DNA of 8,714 nt from Acidimicrobiaceae bacterium (GCA_003485885.1 DNHM01000342.1:1-8714), one strand, 5' to 3'. Numbered from the stretch's first letter, positions 1-6,384 are shown. The notes: a model not told the origin generated them from the letters alone. A program made the numbers and translations.

Positions 1-1
1 T

Positions 2-41
2 CCGACGAACGTCGGCCCGAGCGGAGCGGTGCAACACCGCT
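2..41 (-). terminator. Two adjacent hairpins at the 3' end of the nitroreductase gene
   Basis: Two small inverted repeats lie side by side. Positions 2-15 read CCGACG-AA-CGTCGG, a near-perfect palindrome. Positions 25-41 read AGCGGTG-CAA-CACCGCT, a 7-bp stem with a 3-base loop that overlaps the last bases of the nitroreductase stop codon at 40-42. Their position directly at the end of a minus-strand gene fits a role in transcription termination or mRNA 3' protection. There is no T-run on the minus-strand exit side, so a classical intrinsic terminator is not shown. This is inferred from position and symmetry only. Confidence 0.35.
19..34 (+). repeat. 16-bp exact repeat, copy 1
   Basis: The string GAGCGGAGCGGTGCAA occurs here and again, identical and in the same orientation, at 5505-5520. 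This copy sits just beyond the stop of the minus-strand nitroreductase and supplies the left arm of the hairpin at 25-41. It may be one of the short GAGCG-rich dispersed repeats found near gene ends in GC-rich genomes; that is an inference. Confidence 0.45.
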
Positions 42-789
42 AACGCATCGTGAAGCCGCGGTCGGCTAGGAAACCCTTCATGTGTGGTCGCGATTCCTTG
101 CCGAGCAGCCCCGACATGTCCGCAGTCCATGTGCTCTCCCGTTTGCCACCGGTGCGCTCGAGGTAATACTCCCGGAGCGTCTTGTCGTAGGCCTCGATGC
201 CAGCACGATCATTGGTCTCGTCGTAGCGCTCTTCCTTAAGCGTCACACTGAGAGGAAGCCTGGGTTTGAGCATGGGATCCTGATCGGGCCAGCCAAGACA
301 CATGCCGAACACCGGATACACTTGGTCGGGGAGTTCAAGCAGATCCGCAACCTGCTGCGGGTCGTTGCGAATGCCGCCGATGTAGCAGATCCCGAGCCCA
401 AGCGATTCGGCAGCGACCACTGCGTTCTGGGCCGCCAGGGAGCAGTCGCTTGTCGCAATGATGAAGTGTTCGGTCATGCCTTCGCTCAAGGTGCCACCGC
501 CCATCTCGCACGCGACCGCAGAGCGGTGCAGATCGGCGCACCAGATGAAAAATGCTGCACACGACTCGACGTAACTCTGACCGCCAGCGAGTGTGGCGAT
601 GGCGGAACGAGTCTCGGGGTTGCGCACCCGGATCACGGTTGTGCCCTGAAGGTTGCTCGATGTCGCTGCAGCGAGGCCTGCGCCGATGATGTCGTTCACC
701 ATGTCGTCGGTGATTGGCTCATCGGTGAATTTGCGGATGGAACGATGCCTCTTCAGTAGCGCGACGGCGCCAGCAGCGGTGTCAGTCAT
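40..789 (-). CDS. nfsA: NfsA-type FMN-dependent NAD(P)H nitroreductase
   Basis: A 249-residue protein close to the usual length of about 240 for the oxygen-insensitive nitroreductase NfsA/Frp group. These soluble homodimers use FMN to reduce nitroaromatics, quinones or flavins by two electrons. Seen in the sequence: the N-terminal FMN-contact motif HRSIRKFTDEPI (residues 15-26), SSNLQG (44-49), the helix AAESLGLGICYIGGIRN (126-142) and GMCLGWP (162-168). The C-terminus, KESRPHMKGFLADRGF, follows the layout of Escherichia coli NfsA almost segment for segment (LKPRLP, YDKTLREYYLERT, KESRP). The ATG at 787-789 is preceded on the minus strand by AGGAT with about 7 bases of spacing, which supports this start. 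The neighbour upstream is a divergent metF remnant. The physiological substrate cannot be told from sequence; FMN reductase or quinone reductase activity is equally possible. Confidence 0.9.
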   Translation of the reverse strand: MTDTAAGAVALLKRHRSIRKFTDEPITDDMVNDIIGAGLAAATSSNLQGTTVIRVRNPETRSAIATLAGGQSYVESCAAFFIWCADLHRSAVACEMGGGTLSEGMTEHFIIATSDCSLAAQNAVVAAESLGLGICYIGGIRNDPQQVADLLELPDQVYPVFGMCLGWPDQDPMLKPRLPLSVTLKEERYDETNDRAGIEAYDKTLREYYLERTGGKRESTWTADMSGLLGKESRPHMKGFLADRGFTMR

Positions 790-863
790 CGGGCGATCCT
801 AACCAGCAGGCACACGCTCCCGTAGTTGATGAAATCACTACAAGCCTGGAGGCCGCCACTGAT

Positions 864-1306
864 ATGGCGGTTGCAGGCCACCTGACCTGTGTCGGCGCAA
901 CCCAGCAGCAAGTCGGCAAAGTCATCGACGACTACATCGCTGCAGGTGTCCGCCACATCGTGGCGCTGCGGGGCGGCGCTCCCGACGGCTCGACCGGCGG
1001 ATCAGTAGCGGGCGGCTATCGCGATGCAGCCGACCTTTTGCTGGTATCCGCCGGTTCTCCGAACGCTGCGGCACCACAATCCCACATTGGATACATGAGC
1101 TCTTCGCCGTCCTCGAAGATGCGCCCGAAGTCCACCAGATGATCGCAGCCACCACTGCTGCCGAACCGTGCCGCCAACTGGCTGAACACGGCGTGAACCA
1201 GTTCCACTTCTCCACAATGAACAAGCCTGAGATTACTGCTGCAATCTGTCGGCTCTTGGGTGTCACTCCTGCTTCGGGTCGCTCCCGACAAGCGCAAGTA
1301 TCATGA
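864..1306 (+). pseudogene. metF: metF remnant, 5'-truncated with internal deletion and frame change
   Basis: Intact MetF (5,10-methylenetetrahydrofolate reductase, about 295 residues) is an FAD TIM-barrel enzyme that makes methyl-THF for methionine synthesis. Here the frame starting at 864 encodes GHLTCVGATQQQV and AAGVRHIVALRGG followed by GGYRDAADLL, which is the middle-N-terminal part of MetF. At about 1035-1048 the similarity moves to another frame that reads RRFSERCGTTIPHWIHELF, then APEVHQMIAATTAAE and HGVNQFHFSTMNKPEITAAI, and CRLLGVTP to a stop at 1304-1306; this is the MetF C-terminus. About 90-100 residues between these parts are gone, as are the first 80-90 residues. The ALRGD motif, whose Asp (Asp120 in E. 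coli) assists folate chemistry, reads ALRGG here. Weaker similarity may begin near 834. It cannot encode a working enzyme. Confidence 0.82.
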
Positions 1307-1336
1307 CCCGTTCCACCCGATTGGCGGCTCTTTGTG

Positions 1337-1372
1337 CGAAAAGTTACGTCCCCTGGGGAAGGTAACTTTTCG
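1337..1372. repeat. 11-bp-arm inverted repeat between convergent genes
   Basis: CGAAAAGTTAC at 1337-1347 is mirrored exactly by GTAACTTTTCG at 1362-1372. The 14-base spacer itself contains the palindrome CCCCTGGGG (1350-1358). The site lies 30 bases after the end of the metF remnant (plus) and about 35 bases after the stop of the VOC gene (minus). It could therefore serve as a bidirectional terminator, be a copy of a dispersed palindromic repeat, or be a protein-binding site. No T-run follows either arm beyond the TTTT inside the arm. Confidence 0.7.
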
Positions 1373-1406
1373 AGGGGCTGCTTTCGTTGGAGCGTGGCCT
1401 CGGGGG

Positions 1407-2183
1407 CTATCGCAGGTTGACCCGTAGGCCAGCCACCGACACTTGATCGTCGCTTACCGAACAACCGAGCCGATCAGCAGCATCCAGGATGGCATCTCGA
1501 TCGGTCACGGTCACATCGATGCCGCCGAGGCCCTCGCCGCGCCCGTCGGTGTCTTCGACGAACCGCAGGGTGGCATTGTCGAGTTGCATCGTTGGGTTGC
1601 CGTCGGCATCGGGTGTCAGGCCGATCTCGGCGATCTCGGCCCACCGTTGTGCCAAACGATCGGGTTCTGGGCTTTGTAGTTCAGCGGCGGAGATGCCGCT
1701 GACTCGACTGGTGTTCACGTAGGGTTCCCAGTTCTTACCGGCTGGATACCACGGTCCGCCCACAGCGTCGCCGCCTGGCATGGTCATCTGGTCCATCTCG
1801 AAGAACGAACCGCCCGTGTCGCCGGGGTGAAGCTGAATGCCGTCATGGCCTTCGTCGGGGTAGTGCAAATCAAATGCGACCCGCACGCCGAGTTCGGCGG
1901 CACGGACTCGGCGTCGAGCGACATCATCGACCTGAGTGATCACCATGTAGCCGCCGTCGCCGCCTCGGCGTTCGATGTAGCGGCCACCTGCAGTTCCGTC
2001 AGCGATTGGCGTGACAACTTCGAGCATCTGCGTGCCGATCGGCCACAGCGTATTCTTGAGTCCGAACTGTTTAACGCCGGGGTCCGTGAAACAGGCTTCG
2101 GCTCCAAGAACACCGGTGATCTCGGCGCCTACTTTCTGCAAGTCCGAAGCAACCACCGCGATCTGACGCAATCTCATCCACAT
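1407..2183 (-). CDS. VOC superfamily (glyoxalase-like) protein
   Basis: A 258-residue protein of the vicinal-oxygen-chelate type (glyoxalase, extradiol dioxygenase, methylmalonyl-CoA epimerase relatives), probably cytosolic. It starts with the strand-helix pattern MRLRQIAVVASDLQKVGAEI. It then has FGLKNTLWPIGTQMLEVVTP (residues 40-59), the usual 'FGL-N-piG-lEvv' block, and IQLHPGDTGGSFFEMDQ (116-132), where His119 and Glu129 could be metal ligands. A second, shorter babbab half starts near residue 155 and ends GGIDVTVTDRDAIL...GLRVNL. The ATG at 2181-2183 has only a weak upstream AGG; an in-frame ATG two codons later (start at 2177) is equally possible. A 19-codon ORF with a better ribosome site ends 10 bases upstream. 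The substrate is unknown; lactoylglutathione lyase activity should not be assumed. Confidence 0.85.
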   Translation of the reverse strand: MWMRLRQIAVVASDLQKVGAEITGVLGAEACFTDPGVKQFGLKNTLWPIGTQMLEVVTPIADGTAGGRYIERRGGDGGYMVITQVDDVARRRVRAAELGVRVAFDLHYPDEGHDGIQLHPGDTGGSFFEMDQMTMPGGDAVGGPWYPAGKNWEPYVNTSRVSGISAAELQSPEPDRLAQRWAEIAEIGLTPDADGNPTMQLDNATLRFVEDTDGRGEGLGGIDVTVTDRDAILDAADRLGCSVSDDQVSVAGLRVNLR

Positions 2184-2193
2184 GTAACTAAAC

Positions 2194-2253
2194 CTAGACC
2201 TTGCGCTGATGCGGGTTGTAGACCGGATGTACCTTCGGCGTTGGATGGCTCAT
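2194..2253 (-). CDS. Possible 19-codon leader ORF upstream of the VOC gene
   Basis: On the minus strand a GAGGAG Shine-Dalgarno-like sequence (2264-2269) is followed after 10 bases by an ATG. The ORF reads MSHPTPKVHPVYNPHQRKV and ends TAG, 10 bases before the VOC start codon. The peptide is rich in His and Pro and matches nothing I know. The better ribosome site in front of this tiny ORF than in front of the VOC gene suggests translational coupling or a leader. It could equally be the leftover start of a lost gene or chance. Confidence 0.25.
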   Translation of the reverse strand: MSHPTPKVHPVYNPHQRKV

Positions 2254-2342
2254 GCGGTCATGTCTCCTCAGCTGTCCCGACCACTGGCCACGTGCACAAT
2301 CGTTCCGCAGAGACTGGCCGGGTGCGACTCGAAGCAGGAAGC

Positions 2343-2618
2343 ATGCTGCTCGTCTTCGTAGCCCTCGCCCCGGCCGAAAACGACGACGCAACTGCCCGCC
2401 AACTGTTTCTCACCACCAAGTACAGACGCACGATCGACTTCATGGCCTACTCAATCGACTTTGCCAAGACTCTTGGCGTCACATCTGAGTACCACGCAAT
2501 AGCCAGATCGCGAACGCCCGAAGAGACGTCGGCCCATCAACGAACCTGTATCGAGGCCGTGCAGGCAGAGATCACGCGCCGAGGATGGAACACTCAAGAA
2601 CGACCCCTCGAGACTTGA
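2343..2618 (+). CDS. Hypothetical small protein or gene remnant
   Basis: A 91-codon frame from an ATG at 2343 to TGA at 2616-2618. The same frame is open upstream to 1827, but that part mirrors the VOC gene on the other strand. The protein begins MLLVFVALAPAENDDATARQ, contains YRRTIDFMAYSIDFAKTLGV and ends with a polar stretch, TPEETSAHQRTCIEAVQAEI. Third codon positions are mostly G or C and the composition looks protein-like, which is why it is listed. AGGA lies only 3 bases before the ATG, so the start is doubtful; an internal ATG at 2442 would give 58 residues. I do not recognise a family. It may be the tail of a gene whose front has been lost, in line with the other remnants here. Confidence 0.3.
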   Translation: MLLVFVALAPAENDDATARQLFLTTKYRRTIDFMAYSIDFAKTLGVTSEYHAIARSRTPEETSAHQRTCIEAVQAEITRRGWNTQERPLET

Positions 2619-2643
2619 CTATGCAGGCTCAAGGCACTTCGGC

Positions 2644-2817
2644 TCACATGCCCCCTCGATAGTCCTTCAATGCCGCGTCAACTTTTGTGTGACGCTTCGG
2701 TCCCGGGTTGAGGCGTTCGCGCACGCCGGCTAGCGGGACTTCAGGGCAAGGAACAAGATGTGGAGTGCCGACGAACTCCTCGCGATGACGAAAGGCCGAG
2801 GTACGCAGCACTGCCAC
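2644..2817 (-). CDS. Hypothetical 57-codon ORF downstream of the SDR gene
   Basis: On the minus strand, 23 bases after the SDR stop, a GTG opens a frame of 57 codons ending TGA at 2644-2646. The protein reads MAVLRTSAFRHREEFVGTPH, later PEVPLAGVRERLNPGPKRHT, and ends KVDAALKDYRGGM. The end has the look of a natural C-terminus and codon use is reasonable. There is no clear ribosome-binding site and no family that I recognise. It could be a C-terminal remnant of a deleted gene that once followed the SDR gene, or chance. Confidence 0.2.
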   Translation of the reverse strand: MAVLRTSAFRHREEFVGTPHLVPCPEVPLAGVRERLNPGPKRHTKVDAALKDYRGGM

Positions 2818-2840
2818 CGAGGGCGATCACTGGACCCGGC

Positions 2841-3785
2841 TCATGGGCGGAGGAAGTCGACCAGTAGGTTGATCTCCTGGTCCACGTTGGACGGCACGAT
2901 GTAGCCAGCTTCGTCCGTGATCTCGTCGATCCGTGCCGCCACCGTTTCCAGGTCGAGTTCGTCGTCGTAGATCCCTGGGGTGACGCCGACAAAGGCTCGA
3001 CCCACTCGTCCGCCCGAAGCCGACAACGTCTCGCCGGTCAGTTCGCATGAGCGATGGGCCAAAAACACAACTGCGGGTGATACCTGATGTGGTCCCATCT
3101 GTCGTTCGAGGTCGGCGCCGTCGAGTCCGAACAATTCGGCCGTAGGGCTGTCATGACCCAACACATCACCGGTCATCCGTGTCAGCGCGCCGGGTGCTAT
3201 GGCGTTCACGTTGATTCCGTAGCGGCGTCCTTCGATTGCCAATGTTTTGGTCAGACCCATGATCCCCGCCTTGGCTGCGGCATAGGCGGCCTGACCGAAG
3301 GAGCCGAATAATCCTGAGCCCGATGATGTGTTGACGATGCGGCCGTACTTGGCCGCCTTCATGTGTTCATAGGCGGGCTGCGTGACAAAGAACGCTCCCT
3401 TCAGGTGCACATCGAGAATCGGTTCGAGTTCATCGACACCGAGGTTGAGGAAGGTTCTGTTTCGGATGATGCCCGCATTGTTGATCACGATGTCGAGCCC
3501 CCCGTATGTCTCGATGGCTTGGTTGACCATGGCTGCACCGCCGTGACGGGTCGACACTGAATCGCTGTTGGCGACAGCGCTGCCCCCGGCTTCACGGATC
3601 TCATCGACGACACGCTGTGCTGGTCCGTCATCATGTTCCTGGCCGCTCATTGTTGGTGAGCCGAGGTCGTTCACAACCACGGCCGCTCCGCGTTCAGCCA
3701 ACAGGAGCGCATGCTCGCGGCCCAGACCACCGCCGGCTCCGGTGACAAGGGCGATCTCGCCGTCGAATCTCAGCTGGTCGGTCAT
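2841..3785 (-). CDS. Short-chain dehydrogenase, MFE-2/3-hydroxyacyl-CoA dehydrogenase type
   Basis: A 314-residue SDR enzyme with the NAD(P)-binding motif TGAGGGLG (residues 15-22), NNAG (102-105), active-site Ser155 and the YxxxK pair Tyr168/Lys172 in AAYAAAKAG, then NVNAIAPGALTRM. It is longer than the usual 250-residue SDR for two reasons. There is an insert after the second strand (NDLGSPTMSGQEHDDGPAQR, about 39-58), and there is a C-terminal extension (about 262-314). Both are typical of the dehydrogenase unit of peroxisomal multifunctional enzyme 2 and its bacterial single-domain relatives, such as those of steroid side-chain beta-oxidation. The likely reaction is NAD-dependent oxidation of a 3-hydroxyacyl-CoA. 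The ATG at 3783-3785 has GGAG about 11 bases upstream. No hydratase or thiolase partner is next to it; the substrate is inferred only from family resemblance. Confidence 0.9.
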   Translation of the reverse strand: MTDQLRFDGEIALVTGAGGGLGREHALLLAERGAAVVVNDLGSPTMSGQEHDDGPAQRVVDEIREAGGSAVANSDSVSTRHGGAAMVNQAIETYGGLDIVINNAGIIRNRTFLNLGVDELEPILDVHLKGAFFVTQPAYEHMKAAKYGRIVNTSSGSGLFGSFGQAAYAAAKAGIMGLTKTLAIEGRRYGINVNAIAPGALTRMTGDVLGHDSPTAELFGLDGADLERQMGPHQVSPAVVFLAHRSCELTGETLSASGGRVGRAFVGVTPGIYDDELDLETVAARIDEITDEAGYIVPSNVDQEINLLVDFLRP

Positions 3786-4469
3786 ATCAGTTCACACTCC
3801 ATCATCGGGAACCTAGCTCCCCGGACCTCACGGCAAATACCGAGCGCCGACCGCTCCACCACGCGTCGAAAAACTCCAGATCCATCGCCACGGCCTGACC
3901 GATCCTCCCGTCCCGACCGATTTTGAGCGGACCCGAATCGTTGAGGCGACACGATGCCCGAGCACTGCACCCGCCGAGCGGCTTATGGTCCGACCCACGG
4001 CTGGAGCGATTGGCCGGGAATTGGGACTCGGATGATACTCACATCGCCGGGATGACTCGGTCGACCCCGATGACCGACACGGTCGACGACTGGCTGCGCG
4101 GGGCAATTTGCGACTCAAGACAGCCAACGCAACCGTCGTTCGTCTCAGAGGTGACCACGAGCTCTCGGCGCATGGCTTGGATCTCTTGGCACGACAAGAC
4201 CCTTTGCCGCAGTTTCAACCTGCGACCAAATTCAGGCGAACGGCAAGCGTCGCCACGGACCCTGAAGTTCGGGCCCGGAAGGTCACCGATAAGCGCCGCC
4301 GCGGTGTATCGGTGAACCCAATCGGAGTATTCATGCCGACGATTCGCTCGGCATTCGCATCCCACTAGACATCGGAGCAACGTCGCTGCCACAGATGAGC
4401 CCTAAACGAACGAGCCGCCCTGCCGCCTCGGCGGACTTTCGGTCGTCGTGCATAACGCCGGCGGAGGTC
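3786..4469. other. Long gap with no identifiable gene
   Basis: About 680 bases separate the SDR start from the end of the CNB gene. Open frames exist on both strands (for example plus 4108-4368, from a TTG, and minus 4039-4392), but none has a convincing ribosome site, a known motif or a clear codon pattern. The SDR promoter must lie in the left part. A weak 5-bp inverted repeat, CCGCC-TC-GGCGG at 4423-4434, sits after the 3' end of the CNB gene and could help termination. Short direct repeats of CGGTCGAC occur at 4058 and 4080. The stretch may hold decayed coding sequence that I cannot place. Confidence 0.4.
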
Positions 4470-4886
4470 TTAGCCGTGGAGCATCTTGTCGGCTTCGCGA
4501 AGACGAGCTACTACAGCCTTCAGCATGGCGTGCGAGATCTCGGGATAGTCCTCCCACACAGGCAAGAAACCCGCTCGCGGAATAAGCCACACTGTGGACT
4601 CTTCCTCGATCGTGACCGTCGCGGAAGAAGGGGCATCATCGACCATTGCCAACTCACCAATGACCGCGCCTTCACCAAGCGTTGCCACGACCTTGTCGTC
4701 AAGCTTCACACTGGCAGAACCCTCAATAATCATGTACATGTGTGTGACCACTTGACCCTCGTAAATGAGAATCCTGCCCTCTTTTACATGCACCCGATCG
4801 GTAATTTTCGCAACCGCCTGAAGATGCTTTTCATCGAGTGCTGAAAATATTGAGGTCTGCTTCAGAGCCTCAAGCTTGTCGTCCAT
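4470..4886 (-). CDS. Stand-alone cyclic-nucleotide-binding-fold (CNB) protein
   Basis: A 138-residue protein made of a single CNB domain as in Crp, protein kinase A regulatory subunits and ion channels, with no DNA-binding or catalytic partner domain. Seen: N-terminal helices (KQTSIFSALDEKHLQAVAKI), YEGQVVTHMYMIIEGSASVK (residues 42-61), and the phosphate-binding cassette region EGAVIGELAMVDDAPSSATV (72-91). The C-helix runs from about 115 to 137. The cassette keeps GEL (77-79), but the arginine that binds the cyclic phosphate (Arg82 of E. coli Crp, in 'PRAATV' or 'ERSAWV' contexts) is Ser87 here. Binding of cAMP or cGMP is therefore doubtful; it may bind another ligand or act in protein contacts. 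The start is well supported: AGAGGAAA at 4891-4898 (minus strand) lies just upstream of the ATG. It is monocistronic as far as can be seen. Confidence 0.87.
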   Translation of the reverse strand: MDDKLEALKQTSIFSALDEKHLQAVAKITDRVHVKEGRILIYEGQVVTHMYMIIEGSASVKLDDKVVATLGEGAVIGELAMVDDAPSSATVTIEEESTVWLIPRAGFLPVWEDYPEISHAMLKAVVARLREADKMLHG

Positions 4887-4910
4887 GTAGTTTCCTCTGA
4901 ATCGCTGATC

Positions 4911-4952
4911 GACTGTTCTGACTGTAATGCAGTCGAGTCCCTACGCGACTGT
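4911..4952 (-). promoter_or_regulatory. Triple GACTGT repeat upstream of the CNB gene
   Basis: GACTGT occurs at 4911-4916, 4920-4925 and 4947-4952 on the plus strand (ACAGTC on the gene strand). The middle copy forms the inverted repeat GACTG-TAATG-CAGTC at 4920-4934. All lie about 25-66 bases upstream of the CNB start codon, where an operator or promoter would be expected. No clear -35/-10 pair was identified. The rest of 4953-5152 shows no gene or strong structure. The regulatory role is an inference from the repeat pattern. Confidence 0.25.
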
Positions 4953-5152
4953 TTGACCCTAAGTTCGTAGATGTGGGTGGTCATCTCGTGACGTTGTGCC
5001 TGGGCGTTGTTTGGAAGTTGTGCGGTTCTCACTGGTGCACCCGATCGTGGCTCGCTCGGACGACGCAACCCACATTTCTTGACCGGTGAGGTCACACGCC
5101 TTCACGACGCAGACGTGCACCGAATAATTGCTCTTGTGGTGCGACCCACCGG

Positions 5153-5506
5153 GTGTCGGGTCAGGGCGATGATAGGTGCGGCTGGGTCGGCCTCGATGGT
5201 GTGATCAAGGTCGGGTTTGGTGGCCGCGCCACAATCACCATCAACTCCGACGCGGTGTCTGCTTCGGCGTTCGCACGGATGATCGAACACGAAACCCGCA
5301 AGATCCGCAAATGGGATCTGGCTGATGGCATCGAACGCACTGACAGCCAACGCCGCCACGCTTGGCTCCAAATCGACCCCGTCGACTACGGCTGCGAGAA
5401 TCGCCTCGGGAACGTTGAACCAAAATGTGAACCCGACAACCTGGCCAAAGGCGCCACCACTGGTCACACGAGTGCTCCAATCCGTGTCCGGCGAAGGCTG
5501 GCCTGA
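5153..5506 (+). pseudogene. Probable remnant of a DUF222/HNH (13E12-type) gene
   Basis: A 117-codon open frame from a GTG. It contains GRATITINSDAVSASAFARM, then IEHETRKIRKWDLADGIERT followed by DSQRRHAWLQI. This resembles the central part of actinobacterial DUF222 proteins: a 'G-l-LdpeaA-i--al' strand-helix, then an acidic linker and the conserved 'RTdaQRRaDAL' block. Full DUF222 proteins run to about 400 residues or more and end in an HNH nuclease motif. Here neither the N-terminal part nor the HNH motif is present, and the sequence after QRRHAWLQI looks unrelated to the family. I take it as a fragment of a decayed gene. The assignment rests on pattern memory alone and could be wrong; an independent small protein is the alternative. 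Confidence 0.42.
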
Positions 5507-5520
5507 GCGGAGCGGTGCAA
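5505..5520 (+). repeat. 16-bp exact repeat, copy 2
   Basis: GAGCGGAGCGGTGCAA is identical to positions 19-34. It begins inside the TGA (5504-5506) that closes the DUF222-like remnant and lies 18 bases before the GTG of the Nudix gene. Unlike copy 1, it is not followed by CACCGCT, so the 7-bp hairpin is absent here. Both copies follow the 3' end of a coding frame, but on opposite sides: copy 1 follows a minus-strand gene and copy 2 a plus-strand frame. Confidence 0.45.
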
Positions 5521-5538
5521 AGCAGTTGAAGGCCAGCA

Positions 5539-6384
5539 GTGCGCGCGAAGTATCTTGCGGACGTGTCGAGCTACGCCCATCAACCATCCGTCGACGACCC
5601 TGAGCAGGTGCCGATCCGGCACGCAGCCACGGTCATGATCGTGCAGGACCGCCCACAACTCCAGGTGCTCATGGTGCAGCGCACATCGCGAGCGGTGTTC
5701 GGTCCGAGCGCTTGGGTGTTTCCCGGAGGCCGAGTCGACCTCGATGACGCAGCTGAACTCAGTCATGTTGTCCATGGCTTGAGCGATGATGACGCATCGT
5801 CCAGGCTCGACGTTCCGGGGAATGGACGTGCCTGGTGGGTCGCTGGCCTGCGAGAAACGCTCGAAGAAGCGGGTTTGTTGCTTGGCGCTGGTCACGCGCC
5901 GCTTCCTGTCATCGAAAAGACCCGTGATGCAGTCCATGCCGATGCAGGGGTCTTCGTCGATGCGCTGGCAGCGAACGGGCTCAGTCTCGATCTATCAGAA
6001 ATGGCCGAGGCTGCCAGGTTCGTCACCCCAGTGGGTCCGCCTCGCCGATTCGACACTCGATTCTTTGTGGCCGCAGCGCCCGCCGATCAGATTGCCAAAC
6101 ACGACGAAGAAGAAGTTGTGCAACATGTCTGGATCGAGCCGGGCGAGGCCATCGCTCAGTTCCGCAACGACGCCTTTCCCATGATGTCGGTCACCCATCG
6201 CATGCTGGCATGCCTGGCTCGTTATGAGACGGTTGCCGAGCTAATGGCCGTGGCCCACGAGCGCAAGCCCATTCAGCGAGTACGGGTCAACGACCCCGAC
6301 GGAGCGTACGAGGTCGTGCTCCCGGGTGAACCCGGTTATGAGACAGCCGACCTCGAGATCGAACACGGCTGGATCCGCATCTAG
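5539..6384 (+). CDS. NUDT19-like Nudix hydrolase with split Nudix box
   Basis: A 281-residue protein. The Nudix box is interrupted: WVFPGGRVDLDD (residues 59-70) carries its opening glycines, while the catalytic RETLEEAG (105-112) follows after about 27 residues more than the usual spacing. A split box, together with the downstream motif FVTPVGPPRRFDTRFFVA (161-178), is typical of NUDT19-type enzymes, which cleave CoA and acyl-CoA to 3',5'-ADP and phosphopantetheine. The metal-binding glutamates Glu106, Glu109 and Glu110 are all present, so activity is likely. The GTG at 5539 is preceded by GAAGG with about 7 bases of spacing; a second GTG at 5563 is a shorter alternative. It converges on the CoA-transferase gene with only 8 bases between the stop codons. 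The link to CoA turnover is from family knowledge; the substrate is not proven. Confidence 0.9.
   Translation: MRAKYLADVSSYAHQPSVDDPEQVPIRHAATVMIVQDRPQLQVLMVQRTSRAVFGPSAWVFPGGRVDLDDAAELSHVVHGLSDDDASSRLDVPGNGRAWWVAGLRETLEEAGLLLGAGHAPLPVIEKTRDAVHADAGVFVDALAANGLSLDLSEMAEAARFVTPVGPPRRFDTRFFVAAAPADQIAKHDEEEVVQHVWIEPGEAIAQFRNDAFPMMSVTHRMLACLARYETVAELMAVAHERKPIQRVRVNDPDGAYEVVLPGEPGYETADLEIEHGWIRI

Noticed and set aside
82..759. 225-codon open frame on the plus strand
   Set aside because: It lies entirely opposite the well-supported nitroreductase gene and has no protein-family motif.
1827..2342. Front half of a 263-codon plus-strand frame
   Set aside because: It mirrors the VOC gene; only the part after 2343 lies outside it and is listed separately.
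2264..2375. Stretch reading AVPTTGHVHNRSAETGRVRL then EAGSMLLVFVAL, superficially like the region after the K-helix of a cytochrome P450
   Set aside because: No ExxR or haem-cysteine motif is found in any frame nearby, and the following residues do not continue the P450 pattern.
4051..4087. Repeated CGGTCGAC and GATGAC words
   Set aside because: Short, imperfectly spaced and GC-rich; too weak to call an operator.
4108..4368. 86-codon plus-strand frame from a TTG
   Set aside because: No ribosome site, no known motif and only modest codon bias; treated as part of the unexplained gap.
5102..5587. 161-codon minus-strand frame containing DLDHTIEADP, reminiscent of the DLDHT of 13E12-type HNH proteins
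   Set aside because: It lacks the surrounding cysteines and the downstream HH/N motif and overlaps the start of the Nudix gene; the plus-strand reading fits better.
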